A DNA stretch of 64,000 nucleotides from Haematobia irritans (GCF_050003625.1 NC_134397.1:146381526-146445525); one strand, 5' to 3'. Counted from the stretch's first letter, positions 23,892 through 35,528 are shown. The notes: a model not told the origin generated them from the sequence alone. Numbers and translations are program-made.

Positions 23892-25967
23892 ATACCCTCC
23901 ACCATAGGATGGGGGGGGGGGGGGGGTGGGTATATTAACTTTGTCCTTCCGTTTGTAACACATCGAAATATTGCTCTAAGACCCCATAAAGTATATATAT
24001 TCTGGGTCGTGGTGAAATTCTGAGTCGATCTGAGCATGTCCGTCCGTCCGTCTGTTGAAATCACGCTAACTTCCGAACGAAACAAGCTATCGACTTGAAA
24101 CTTTGCACAAGTAGTTGTTATTGATGTAGGTCGGATGGTATTGCAAATGGGCCATATCGGTCCACTTTTACGTATAGTCCCCATATAAACGGACCCCCAA
24201 ATTTGGCTTGCAGACCCTCTAAAAGAAGCAAATTTCACCCGATCCGGCTGAAATTTGGTACATGGTGTTAGTATATAGCCTCCACAAACCATGCCAAAAT
24301 CGGTCCTCATCGGTCCACTTTTACGTATAGCCCCCATATAAACGGACCCTAAAATTTGGCTTGCAAATCCTCTAAGAGAAGCAAATTTCATCCGATCCGG
24401 CTGAAATTTGGAACATGGTGTTAGTATATGGTCTCTAACAACCATGCAAAAATTGGTCCACATCGGTCCATAATTATATATAGCCCCCATATAAACGATC
24501 CCCCGATTTGGCTTGCGAGGCCCCTAAGAGAAGCAAATTTCATCCGATCCGGCTGAAATTTGGTACATGGTGTTAATATATAGTCTCTAATGACCATGCA
24601 AAAATTGGCCCACATCCGTCCATAATTATATATAGCCCCCATATAAACCGATCACCAGATTTGACCTCCGGAGCCTCTGGGAAGACCAAAATTCATCCGA
24701 TCCGGTTGAAATTTGGTACGTGGTGTTAGTATAGGGTCTCTAACAAAAATGCAAAAATTGGTCCATATCGACCCGTAATTACCTATAGTCCCCATATAAA
24801 CCGATTCCCCGATTTGGCTTGCGGAGCCTCTAAGAGAACCAAATTTCATCCGATCCGCCTGGAATTTGGTACATGGTGTTGGTATATGTTCTCTAATGAC
24901 CATGCAAAAATTGGTCCACGTCGACCCATAATTATATATAGCCCCCATATAAACCGATCCCCAGATTTGACCTCCGGAGCCTCTTAGAGGAGCAAAAGTC
25001 ATCCGATCCGACTGAAATTGGTACGTGGTGTTAGTATATTGTCTCTAACAACCATGCAAGAATTGGTCCATATCGGTCCATAATTATATATAGCCCCATA
25101 TAAATCGATCCCCAGATTTGCCCTCCGGAGCCTCTTGTAGGAGCTAAATTCATCCGATCCGGTTGAAATTGGGAACATGGTGTTAGAATGTGGTCTCTAA
25201 CAAACACGCAAGAATTGGTCCATATCGGTCAATAATTATATATAGCCCCCATATAAACCGTTCCCCAGATTTGATCTCCGGAGGCTCTTGGAGGAGCAAA
25301 ATTCATCCGATCCGGTTGAAATTTGCAACATGGTGTTAGTATAAGGCCGCTAATAACCATGCCAAAATTGGTCCGTATCACACAAAAATTGGTCCATATC
25401 GGTTCATAATCATGGTTGCCACTCGAGTCAAAAATAATCTATCAAAATTTTATTTTTATAGAAAACATTGTCAAAATGTTATTTCTATAGAAAATTTTAT
25501 TTCTATAGAAAATTTTGTCAAAATTTTATTTCTATAGAAAATTTTGTCAAAATTTTATTTCTATAGAAAATTTTGTCAAAATTTTATTTCTATAGAAAAT
25601 TTTTTCCAAATTTTATATCTATAGAAAATTTTTTCCAAATTTTATTTCTATAGAAATTTTTTTCCAAATTTTACTTCTATAGAAAATGTTGTCAAAATTG
25701 TATTTCTATAGAAACTTTAAACTTAATTATATACGTATTTAATCGGCCTTTTTAGTTTAATATATACCACGTATGGACTATGTGGTATATATTACGGTGT
25801 TAGGAAGTTTTAAGATACCTTGCCATCGGCAAGTGTTACCGCAACCCAAGTAATTCGATTGTGGATGACAGTCTTCAGTAGAAGTTTCTACGCAATCCAT
25901 GGTGAAGGGTACATAAGCTTCGGCCTGGCCGAACTTACGGCCGCATATACTTGTTTTGTTTCAAATA
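23892..25967 (+). mobile_element. Full-length family-1 DINE (Helitron-like)
   Basis: The element runs from ATACCCTCCACCATAGGAT to TATATACTTGTTT, about 2.08 kb. In order it has the head with an unusual G16 run at 23911-23926, the TA tract and the conserved core TTCTGGGTCGTGG, the GTCC tract, eight 153-bp tandem units (24180-25400), a hAT-like left terminus CATGGTTGCCACTCGAG at 25411, about ten 29-bp units, and the family-1 tail with the hairpin TTCGGCCTGGCCGAA. There is no coding capacity, which is usual for DINE-1 type elements. It is inserted between two inverted MITE arms. Confidence 0.88.
24180..25400. repeat. 153-bp tandem units inside DINE
   Basis: Eight units of 151-154 bp carry the landmarks CCCCCATATAAAC, CTCCGGAGCC or CTTGCGGAGCC, CATCCGATCCGGCTGAAATT and ACCATGCAAAAATTGGTCC. 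Unit starts at 24181, 24334, 24487 and 24640 are exactly 153 bp apart. Since 153 is a multiple of three, reading frames stay open through several units on both strands (for example 205 codons on minus at 23873-24490); these are treated as non-coding. Confidence 0.93.
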
Positions 25968-25969
25968 CG

Positions 25970-26343
25970 TTAAAAACAGAGTAAGAATTCATAAAATGGT
26001 ACAAATCATTTAAATTTTGTCGAAAAAAAATGCTAACTCCAATCTGAAAAAAATGTGAAAATATTTGAGGGCAAACGTTTCTGACAAGCGTTAGAATCCA
26101 CTAAAATTTATAAAAAATTAAAAAATTATTTATTTGACAAAATATCACACAATTTTTTAATTTACATCCAAAACATTGAATTCGGAGCACACGTAAAGAA
26201 GTGATGCAAATTCAGTGAAACGGCTGTTGAAATGAAAGACTTCCGTCCTATGACAAGCCCATATTAAATTCATCGCTTCTGCGTTAATTTTGCATCACTT
26301 CCGGATCCAACAAGAACATTTTCATAACGCTTTTTTTGCTGGG
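25970..26343 (-). mobile_element. CCCAGCAAAAA MITE, inverted right arm
   Basis: Reading on the minus strand from 26343, the arm starts CCCAGCAAAAAAAGCGTTAT and follows the same order as the arm at 23576, but extends further (to TGTTTTTAACGTATTTGAAAC). The two arms form an inverted repeat of about 310 bp around the DINE. Confidence 0.8.
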
Positions 26344-27430
26344 TTATTATACCCCCTATCACCATTCTATGGTGGTGTGTATAAAAATATCAAGTGAAGT
26401 TGATGGAACATACCCATCCCGAAGTTAAAGTTAAATTTGCATGGTAGTCTTAAATTTGGATGGTTGTCTTATATGAAAACTAAATTCTGCAGATTTATAT
26501 TTTAATCACTACATATGGGGACTATATCAAAATGCAAATCGAAATACTAATGATATTTAATTCCTCTATTTCGTTAGGTAGTTAGCGTTATTTCAACAGT
26601 CGAACGGATGGAAATAAGTTTTCGTTTGACTATAAACAATTTTCATTAAAAACAGATAAAATATATGGGTGGCAATAGTTGGTCAAAAATTCGGGTTTAT
26701 TTCCTCTCAATGAAAATACTTCATTACAAAGGCAAATTTCGTTTGTCGAAATCTTCTTTCGGGATGAAACAATTTTTTTTGGGTTTCTGTTTATAGTGTA
26801 TTTTTTTGTTATTAATGCAACATAACAATCTTCAACTAACGTATTTAAGATATAATATCACTTCCAAAACTCGGCTTGATATGCTACCTTGCTGCATGTA
26901 CCATATGCTTCATTAACCGCATTTTATTCGAGTCATATTTTATGACTGTGTTTTAAATAAAACCACAAAATGAGTTGGATCGTTCGATATACAGATGCAA
27001 CAAAAGAAAAATCTTTTTCAAAACAGAAAAAATTATAAAAAAAATAACAAATAGCATTTTTGCTATATTCTACGAATGCATATGCGTTTTGTTGAACTCG
27101 CAAATATAGAATTGTGGTTTATGACTATTTCGATGTTTAAAGTGAATGTCCTGAGACATAGTCTTCTCTACAATATCAGTAATGTCACATGGAATAAAGG
27201 AAACCTTTACAGTGTCACTTGACATCAGGTGGGAATATGAAAATTACATAGGTTTTGTTTGTTTTTGTTTTGTTTTACCAATGGAAAATGTGAAATGACA
27301 TTGAAGAATGTCAATGATCTTAATCAATGGGAATGTTGGGAATTCTAAATGAATGTGTTCCGTTCAGAATAATCTGTTAAAGTGCCGCTGCAATAGATAT
27401 ACAAAATGTGCTTTTGTAACCATTCGAAAA
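26344..27430. other. Mostly single-copy DNA
   Basis: At 26345-26400 there is a family-2 mini-me-like head piece (ATACCCCCTATCACCATTCT then ATGGTGGTGTGTATAAAA). The remainder shows no repeat from this window and no convincing reading frame. Confidence 0.4.
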
Positions 27431-27638
27431 TTCGTTTCAAAATTTTGTCAAAATTTTATTTCTATAGAATATGTTGTCAAAATTTTCTTTCGGTAGAACA
27501 TGTTGTCAAAATTTTATTTCTATAGAAAATTTTGTCAAAATTTTATTTCTATAGAAAATGTTGTAAAAATTTTTATATCTATAGCAACATTGTGTTAAAA
27601 TTTTTTTCTATAGAAAATGTTGTCAGTATTTTGTTCTG
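27431..27638 (+). repeat. Short 29-bp repeat run
   Basis: About seven diverged units in plus orientation, ending where a SINE begins. It has the same unit as the large arrays. Confidence 0.85.
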
Positions 27639-28606
27639 TAGGTTAGGTGGCAGCCCGATGTATCAGGCTCACTTAGACTATTCAGTCCATTGTGACACCA
27701 CATTCACTCAAAAAAAAGTTTATTTGGATCCAAAGATTTTGTCCTTACCTTAAGGATTTTGGTATTGATTCCGAACCAAAGATGCGGCTTCTTTAAAATA
27801 AAGAATTTTTTAGCGACATATCTGGCTTTAAATCTAGGATCAATAAAATTAAAATTAGGTTACAGATCACATTTATCAAATTTTCATTGTCTTTTCGCGG
27901 TTTATTAATAAAGGTACTCACGTACAAACAAATGTCAGTTTAAAAATGAAAATTATAACGGATACTTCAAATTAAAAAAATTTTTCTGAATTCCAAAAAA
28001 ACTTTAAACCAAAGACGCTAAATCCTCAAATAAGTTTTAGCCTATATTTGAAGCGTTTTTATCTTAAATCTAAAGTTTCAATATTTCAGTTTATTTAAGG
28101 ACAATTTCTTTAAAACAAAAATGTGTTTCTTTACACACATTGCTAACTTTACGACAAATTTACAAAATTTGTGTCCCAAATTTTATGAAAAAAATTTTTG
28201 AAGCAATGATTATAAACTTTGTTTTAATTAAAATTTCACTATATTAAAGAAATTTGTCCTTAATATTTTGTAAATTTCGCATCCTAAAATTTAGGATGCG
28301 TAATCTTTAATATCACGTAAATATTTTTTCAGTTTTGATGAACTTCTCTCTTATCACTGAGTGCTGCCCGATTCCATGTTAAGCTCAATGACAAGGGACC
28401 TCCTTTTTATAGCCGAGTCCGAACGGCGGTCCACATTGCAGTGAAACCTCTTAGAGAAGCTTTGAAACCCTCAGAAATGTCACCAGCATTACTGAGGTGG
28501 GATCATCCACCGCTGAAAAATTTTTGGTGTTCGGACGATGCAGAAATCGAAACCACGACCTTGTGTATGCAAGGCGGGCATGCTAACCATTGCACCACGG
28601 TGGTTC
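27639..28606 (-). mobile_element. tRNA-derived SINE, split by a MITE
   Basis: Read on minus from 28606, the head gives a pol III A-box-like TGGTGCAATGGTTAGCATG and a B-box-like GTGGTTTCGATTTCTGC about 40 bases on. The body follows (TCAGTAATGCTGGTGACATT and so on). The tail side at 27639-27703 carries GGCAGCCCGATGTATCAGGC and GGTTAGG. The SINE is continuous except for about 630 bp inserted between 27704 and 28336. Other pieces of this SINE lie at 31361-32099, 45271-45438, 45622-45840 and 48407-48522. Confidence 0.82.
27705..28333. mobile_element. MITE inserted in SINE
   Basis: The insert starts CACTCAAAAAAAAGTTTATT and ends ATATTTTTTCAGTTTT, a worn inverted pair. It shares GATCCAAAGATTTTGTCCTT and GGTATTGATTCCGA-like wording with the MITE at 31380-32035. 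The match is partial, so the copy is old. Confidence 0.65.
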
Positions 28607-29454
28607 CCTTCTGTAGAAAATTATGTAAAAATTTTATTTCTATAGAAAATTTTGTCAAAAAATAAATTTCTGCAGAAAATTTTGTCAAAATTGTATTTCT
28701 ATAGAAAATTTTGTCAAAAATGTTATTTCTATAGAAAATTGTGACAAAGTTTTATTTCCTTAGAATTATGTCAAAATCTTATTTCTATAAAAAAATTTTG
28801 TCAAAATTTTATTTCTATAAACAATTTTGTCAAAATTTTATTTCTATAGCAATTTTATCAACATTTACTTTTTATGGACAATTTTATCAAAATTTTATTT
28901 TTAAAGAAAATTTTGTCAAAATTTTATTTCTAAAGAAATAAAAAAAAAATTTTCAAAATTTTATTTCTACGAAAAATTTTGTCAAAAATTTTATTTCTAT
29001 AGAAAATTAAGACAAAGTTTTGTTTCCTTAGAAAATTATGTCCAAATTTTAATTCTATGGATAATTTTCTCAAAATTTTATTTCTATAGAAAATTTTCTC
29101 TAAATTTTATTACTATAGAAAGTTTTGTCAAATGTTTCTTTCTATAGAAAATTTTCTCAAAATTTTATTTCTATGGAAAATTTTGTCAAAATTTTATTAC
29201 TATAAAAGATTTTGTTAGAATTTTATTACTATAGAAAACTTTATCAAAAGTTTATTTCTATAGAATATTTTTTCAAAATTTTATTTCTATAGAATATTTT
29301 GTCAAAATTTTATTTCTATCCAAATTTTGTCAACATTTTATTTCTATCGAACATTTGTCAATATTTTATTTCTATAGAAAATTTGTCAATATTTTATTTC
29401 TATAGAAAATTTTGTCAAAATTTTATTGCAATAGAAAATTTGATCAAAATTATA
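28607..29454 (+). repeat. 29-bp array
   Basis: About 28 diverged units in plus orientation adjoin the SINE head directly. There is nothing coding. Confidence 0.9.
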
Positions 29455-29850
29455 TAAAACTAAGGATTCTAGAAGTCCAAGAAGTAAAATCGGGAGATCG
29501 GTCAATATGGAAGCTATATAAAAACATGGAGAGATACACACCATTTTCCAATTTCAGGTAATTTTGATAAAAACTACGAATTTTAGAAGCACAAGAAGTA
29601 AAATCGGGAAATCTGTCTATATAGGAGCTATATCAAAACATAGAGCGATCCTCATCATTTTCGGCACATCTTTATGGTCCTACAATATGCTCTATATTTC
29701 AATTTTCAGGCAAATTGGATAAAAACTACAGATTGTAAAAGCCCAAGAATTAAAATCAGGAGATCCGTCTATATGGCGGCTATATCAAAACACGGACAGA
29801 TAATCGCCATTTTCGGCACACTTCGTTACGGTACTAAAATACCTCTATTG
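29455..29850. mobile_element. Mini-me-type interior units
   Basis: Three similar units of about 125 bp carry AAGTAAAATCGGGAGATCGG, GCTATATAAAAACATGGAG-like and CCATTTTCGGCAC words. They lie between two runs of the 29-bp repeat. No ends are visible. Confidence 0.6.
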
Positions 29851-30090
29851 TTATTTCTATAGATAATTTTGTCAAAATTTTATTTCTATAGAAATTTTGT
29901 TAGAATTATATTTCTATAGAAATTTTGTCAAAATTTTATTCCTATAGAAAATTTTGTCAAAAATTTTATTTCTATAGAAAATTTTTTCACTATTTATTTC
30001 TATAGAAAATTTTGTCTAAATTGTATTCCTATTGAAATTTTTGTCAAAATTTTATTTCTATCGAAAATTTTAAATAAAATAAAATCTCTA
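29851..30090 (+). repeat. Short 29-bp repeat run
   Basis: About eight units in plus orientation end at the MITE that starts at 30091. Confidence 0.85.
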
Positions 30091-30661
30091 CCCAGCAAAA
30101 AAAAGCATCGCCAAAAAAGTAATGAAAATGTTCTTTTTGGATACGGAAGTGGTGCAAAATTGACACAGAAGCGATGAATTTAACATGGGCTTGCCATAGG
30201 ACGGAAGACCTCCATTTCAACAGCCATTGCACTGAATCTGCATTACTTCGTTAGGTGTGATCCAAATTCAATGTTTTGGATGTAAATTAAAAAATTCTGT
30301 GATATTTTGTCACATAAATCGTTTTTGTAATTTTTAACATTTTTTGATGGATTCTAACGCTTGTCTAAATCGTTTGACCTCAAATATTTTCAAAAATTCA
30401 CAATTTTTTCAGATTGGATGTAGCATTTTTCTCGACAAAATTTTAATAATTTATACCGTTTTATGAATTCTTACTCTGTTTTTAACATATTTGAAACAAA
30501 AAAAAAGTAAAATTACCCATTAAAAAAAATTCATATTATAAAAAAATTGAATAAAAGGAACTTTCTGTTTAGTTAAAATAAAGAACATCATTGGGAGTAC
30601 ATCTTCTGTAAGTGCTTTTAAAGTTGTACCTTTGGAAGAACTTCTAAATTTTTTTGCTGGG
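30091..30661. mobile_element. CCCAGCAAAAA MITE, complete copy
   Basis: The element starts CCCAGCAAAAAAAAGCATCG and ends AAATTTTTTTGCTGGG, giving inverted ends of about 14 bp. TA flanks both sides (30089-30090 and 30662-30663). At 571 bp it is the best reference copy of this family in the window. It has no coding capacity. Two-base flanks also occur at 38826-39878, there TG. Confidence 0.8.
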
Positions 30662-31360
30662 TATATAAGGATATTTGTTGTTTTTTATCCCCTCCACCAT
30701 AGGATGGCTCTAAGACCCCATAAAGTATATTTATATTCTGGGTCGTGGGTCTGATTCGATCTGAGCATGTCCGTCCGTCTGTTGAAATCACGGTAACTTC
30801 CGAACGAAACAAGCTATCGACTTGAAACTTAGCACAAGTAGTTATTATTGATATAGGTCGGATGGTATTGCAAATGGGCCATATCGGACCACTTTTGCGT
30901 ATAAACCGACGCACAGATTTGGCTTGCGGAACCTCTTGGAGTAGAAAAATTCATCCGATCCGGCTGAAATTTAGTACATGGTGTTAGTATATGATCTCTA
31001 ATAACCATGCAAAAATTGGTCCATATCGGTACACTTTTACGTATAGCCCCCATATAAACGGACCCCCAAATTTGGCTTGCGATCGCTCTAATTGAAGCAA
31101 ATTTTATCCGATCCGGCTGAAATTTGGTACATGACGTTAGTATATGGTCTCTAACAACCATGCAAAAATTTGTCCCATAATTACATATAGCCCCCATATA
31201 AACCAATTCCCCGATTTAGCTTGCGGAGACTCTAAGAGAACCAAATATCATCCGATTCGGCTGAAATTTGGTACATGGTATTGGTATATGTTCTCTAATG
31301 ACCATGCAAAAATTGGTCCAAATTCATCCGATCCGGTTGAAATTTAGAACATGGTGTTAG

Positions 31361-32099
31361 GTTAGGTTAGGTTAGGTTACACTGAAAAAAAAGCATACTC
31401 GGTTCCAAAGATTTTGTCTTTACTTTAAAAAATTTGGTATTGATTCCGAGCCAAAGAAGCGGAGAATACAAGTAAGTATACTTTTAAGACACAATTCTCT
31501 TTTAAATTTAGGTTTTGTGTACTTGCTTCTAGGAAGCAAATTTTAATTTTTCGCATTCTCAGCTTTTTTTCTTCATATGCTATCAAAGTCCTTTAAAAAC
31601 GAGTTAACGGCAACTTTATTTTCCAAATTAGGACTCGACTTCCAGTAGAAATTATGCTATGTTTGAAGTAAAAAACTTCTTTAAAATAAAGTTTTGAAAA
31701 ACATGTCCTATATTTGAACGATTTTTTGCTTTGTAGTCAAGATGCAAAAAGACAACAAATTTAAAGACAATTTCATTGAATTTAAAGAATTTTTCTGAAT
31801 TATTAAAGTCAAGTTGACCTTAGCCTATACATTTTTTCTTTCATGTTAAGATACCCATTTTTAAGTCAAATCACTTAATTATAAGGACAATATGACTTCA
31901 TTGAAAAGTTTATCGACTTTTGGACAAGGAAAATAACTTTATTTTAGAGAAATGCGTCTTCTATGCTAAGCAAAATTTGTATTCGTATTTTAAAGACATG
32001 AAATCTTTGACCTCACGACAATATTTTTTTCAGTGTAGGTAGCAGCCCGATGTATCAGGCTCACTTAGACTATTCAGTCCATTGTGATACCACAGTGGT
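31361..32099 (-). mobile_element. SINE tail fragment with target duplication
   Basis: The fragment comprises (GGTTA)4 at its left and, after the MITE, AGCAGCCCGATGTATCAGGC through CCACAGTGGT. It is flanked by GAACATGGTGTTAG at 31347-31360 and again at 32100-32113. Part of this match (GAAC) may be SINE sequence, so the true duplication is 10-14 bp. The tRNA-derived head is missing, as is usual for a 5'-truncated retroposed copy. Confidence 0.75.
31380..32035. mobile_element. MITE with CACTGAAAAAAA ends
   Basis: The element is 656 bp, starts CACTGAAAAAAAAGCATACT and ends ATATTTTTTTCAGTG, with TA on both sides (31378-31379 and 32036-32037). It lies inside the SINE tail. The structure fits a Tc1/mariner-type MITE. 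There is no coding capacity. Confidence 0.82.
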
Positions 32100-32573
32100 G
32101 AACATGGTGTTAGAATGTGGTCTCAAACAAAAACTAATAATTGGTCCATATGGGTCCATAATTATATGAAGCTCCCATATAAACCGTTACCCAGATTTGA
32201 TCTCCGGAGTCTCTTGGAGGAGCAAAATTCATCCGATCCGGTTGAAATTTGCAACGTGGTGTTAGTATAAGGCCGCTAATATCCATGCCAAAATTGGTCC
32301 ATATCGGCCTATAGTTATATATAGCCGATCCCAAATCACACAAAAAATTTGTCCATATCGGTTCATATTCATGGTTGCCACTCGAGCCAAAAATAATCTA
32401 CCAAAATTTTATTTTTAGGGAAAACATTGTCAAAATGTTATTTCTATAGAAAATTTTATCAAAATTTTATTTCTATAGAAAATTTTTTCCAAACTTTTAT
32501 AGAAAATGTTGTCAAAATTTTATTACTATAGAAACTTTGAACTTAATTATAAACGTATTTAATCGACATTTTT

Positions 32574-33808
32574 ATACCCTCCACCATAGGATGGGGGGTA
32601 TATTAACTTTGTCATTCCGTTTGTAACACATCGAAATATTGATCTAAGACCCCATAAAGTATATATATTCTGGGTCGTGGTGAAATTCTGAGTCGATCTG
32701 AGCATGTCCGTTCGTCCGTCCGTCTGTTGAAATCACGCTAACTTCCGAACGAAACAAGCTATCGACTTGAAACTTGGCACAAGTAGTTGTTATTGATGTA
32801 GGTCGGACGGTATTGCAAATGGGCCATATCGGTCCACTTTTACAACCCCCATATAAACCGATCCCCCGATTTGGCTTACGGAGCCTCTAAGAGAAGCAAA
32901 TTTCATCCAATCCGGCTGAAATTTGGTACATGGTGTTAGTATATGGTCTCTAACAACCATGCAAAAATTGGTCCACATTGGTCTATAATTATATAACCCC
33001 CATATAAACCGATCCCCAGATTTGATCTCCGGAGCCTCATGGATGAACAAAATTCATCCGATTCGATTGAAATTTGGTACATGGTGTCAGTATATGGTCT
33101 CTGATAACCATGCAGGAATTGGTCCATATCGGTCCATAATTATATGTAGCCCCCATATAAACCGATCCCCAGATTTGAACTTCTGAGCCCTTTGGAAGAG
33201 CAAAATTCACCCGATCCGGTTGAAATTTGGTACGTGGTGTTAGTATATGGTCTCTAACAACCATGCAAAAAATGATCCATACCGGTTTTAATTATATATA
33301 ACCCCCCTTCAAACCAATCCCCAAATTTGACCGCCGAAGCTATTGCAGGAGCAAAATTCATCCGACCCGGTTGAAATTTGGTACGTGGTGAAATTTGGTA
33401 CATTGCGCTAGTATATGGCCGCTACCAACCATGCCAAATTTGGTCCATATCGGTCTGTAGTTATATATAGCCGATCCCCAAAAATAATCTACCAAAATTT
33501 TATTTCTATAGAAAATGTTGTTAAAATTTTATTACTATAGAAAATTTTGTCAAAAATGTATTACTATAAAAAATGTTGTAAATAAAATTATAAAAAATGT
33601 TGTCAAAATTTCTATAGAAAATTTTGTCAAGATTATATTTCTATAGAAAATTTTGTCAAAACTTTATTTCTATAAAAAATTTGGTCAAAATTTTATTACT
33701 ATACAAAATTTTGTCAAGATTTTATTTCTATAGAAAATTTTGTCAAAATTTTATTTCTATAGAAAATTTTGTCAAACTGAAATATTTACGTATTTAATCG
33801 GACTTTTT
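32574..33808 (+). mobile_element. Family-1 DINE, second of the nested series
   Basis: The element starts ATACCCTCCACCATAGGATG, with the complete head, core and GTCC tract, about four 153-bp units and a 29-bp run. It stops at TATTTAATCGGACTTTTT, where the third DINE starts. Its own tail is either the one at 35329-35528 or is lost. Confidence 0.82.
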
Positions 33809-35328
33809 ATACGCTCCACCATAGGATGGGGGTATACTAACTTTGTCATTCCGTTTGTAACAAATCGAAATATTGCTCTAAGACTCCATAAAGTATATAT
33901 ATTCTGGGTCGTGGTGAAATTCTGAGTCGATCTGAGCATGTCCGTCCGTCCGTCTGTTGAAATCACGCTAACTTCCGAACGAAACAAGCTATCGACTTGA
34001 AACTTGGCACAAGTAGTTGTTATTAATGTAGGTCGGATATTATTGCAAATGGGCCATATCGGTCTACTTTTACATATAGCCCCCATATAAACGGACCCCC
34101 AAATTTGGCTTTCGATTGCTCTAAGAGAAGCAACTTTCATCCGATCCAGCTGAAATTTGGTACATGGTGTTAGTAAATGATCTCTAATAACCATGCAAAA
34201 ATTGGTCCATATCGGTCCACTTTTACGTATAGCCCCTATATAAACGGACCCCCAAATTTGGCTTGCGATCGCTCTAAGAGAAGCTAATTTCATCCGATCC
34301 GGCTGAAATTTGGTACATAGTGTTAGTATATGGTATCTAACAACCATGCAAAAATTGGTCCACATCGGTCCATAATTATATGTAGCCCCCATATAAACCG
34401 ATCCCCCGATTTGGCTTGCGGAGCCTCTAAGAGAAGCAAATTGCATCCGATCCGGCTGAAATTAGGTTCATGGTATTGGTATATGTTCTCTAATGACCAT
34501 GCAAAAATTGGTCCACATCGGTTCGTAATTATATATAGCCCCCATATAAACCTATCCCCCGATTTAGCTTGCGGAGACTCTAAGAAAACCAAATATCATC
34601 CGATCCGGCTGAAATTTGGTACATGGTATTGGTATATGTTCTCTAATGACCATGCAAAAATTGATCCATATCGGTTCATAATTATATATAGCCCCCATAT
34701 AAACCGATCACCAGATTTGACCTCCGGAGTCTCTTGGAAGACCAAAATTCATCTGATTCAGTTGAAATTTGGTACGTAATGTTAATATATGGCCTCAAAC
34801 ACCCATGCAAAAATTGGTCGATATCGGTCTATACTTATATATAGGCCCGATATAAACCGATCCCCAGATTTGACCTCCGGAGCATCTTGGAAGAGAAAAA
34901 TTCTTCCCATTCGGTTGAAATTTGGTACGTGATGTTAGTATATGGTATCCAACAACCATGCAGGAATTAGTTCCTATCAGTCCATAATTATATATAGTTC
35001 CCATATAAACCGATCGCCAGATTTGACCTTCGGTGCCTTTTGGAGAAGCAAAATTCATCCGATCTGGTTGAAATTTGGTACGTGGTGATACTATATGATA
35101 TTTAACAACCATGCTAAAAGTGGTCCATATCAGTCCATAATCATTTATAGCCCCCATATAAACCGATCCCGAGATTTGGTTTTGGGAGGAGCCTCTTGGA
35201 GGAGCAAATTTCATCCGAGTGAGTTGAAATTTGTGGATAACAGTCTTTCGTAGAAGTTTCTACGCAATCCATGGTGGAGGGTACATAAGATTCGGCCTGG
35301 CCGAACTTACGGCCGTATATACTTGTTT
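33809..35328 (+). mobile_element. Family-1 DINE, third of the nested series
   Basis: The element runs from ATACGCTCCACCATAGGATG to TATATACTTGTTT with nine or so 153-bp units. It lacks the 29-bp block: the units pass at about 35230 straight into the AAGTTTCTACGCAATCCATG tail. Its loss of the minisatellite block distinguishes it from the copy at 23892. Confidence 0.85.
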
Positions 35329-35528
35329 AGTTTAATATATACTACGTATGGACTACCTTGTAATTTAGAAGACGATGTTAGGAAATCTTAAGATACCTTG
35401 CCATCGGCAAGTGTTACCGCAACCCAAGTAATTCGATTGTCAGTCTTCAGTAGAAGTTTCTACGCAGTCCATGGTGGAGGGTACATAAGATTCGGCCTGG
35501 CCTAACTTACGGCCGTATATACTTGTTT
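35329..35528 (+). mobile_element. Family-1 DINE tail resuming after insertion
   Basis: AGTTTAATATATACTACGTA through the hairpin TTCGGCCTGGCCTAA and TATATACTTGTTT forms a second tail directly behind the tail of the third DINE. It continues the host DINE from its interrupted T-run (33804-33808). Confidence 0.82.

Larger units (their letters stand above)
30687..32567 (+). mobile_element. Family-1 DINE, first of a nested series
   Basis: The head (ATCCCCTCCACCATAGGATG) is shortened and lacks the TTTGTCATTCCG part. About five 153-bp units follow. A SINE carrying a MITE is inserted at 31361-32099. After it the 153-bp units, the hAT-like left end (CATGGTTGCCACTCGAGCC at 32371) and a few 29-bp units continue until AAACGTATTTAATCGACATT. 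There the next DINE is inserted in the T-run. Confidence 0.82.

Noticed and set aside
31358..31379. GGTTA repeats resembling insect telomere repeat TTAGG
   Set aside because: Only four units, located at the tail of a SINE; a similar tail is at 48505-48522. Flies do not use TTAGG telomeres.
33772..34446. A 224-codon minus-strand frame, the longest of its kind after the transposases
   Set aside because: It spans the 153-bp units and core of a non-coding DINE, and the opposite strand is open too. Listed as a finding for a selection test but not called a gene.
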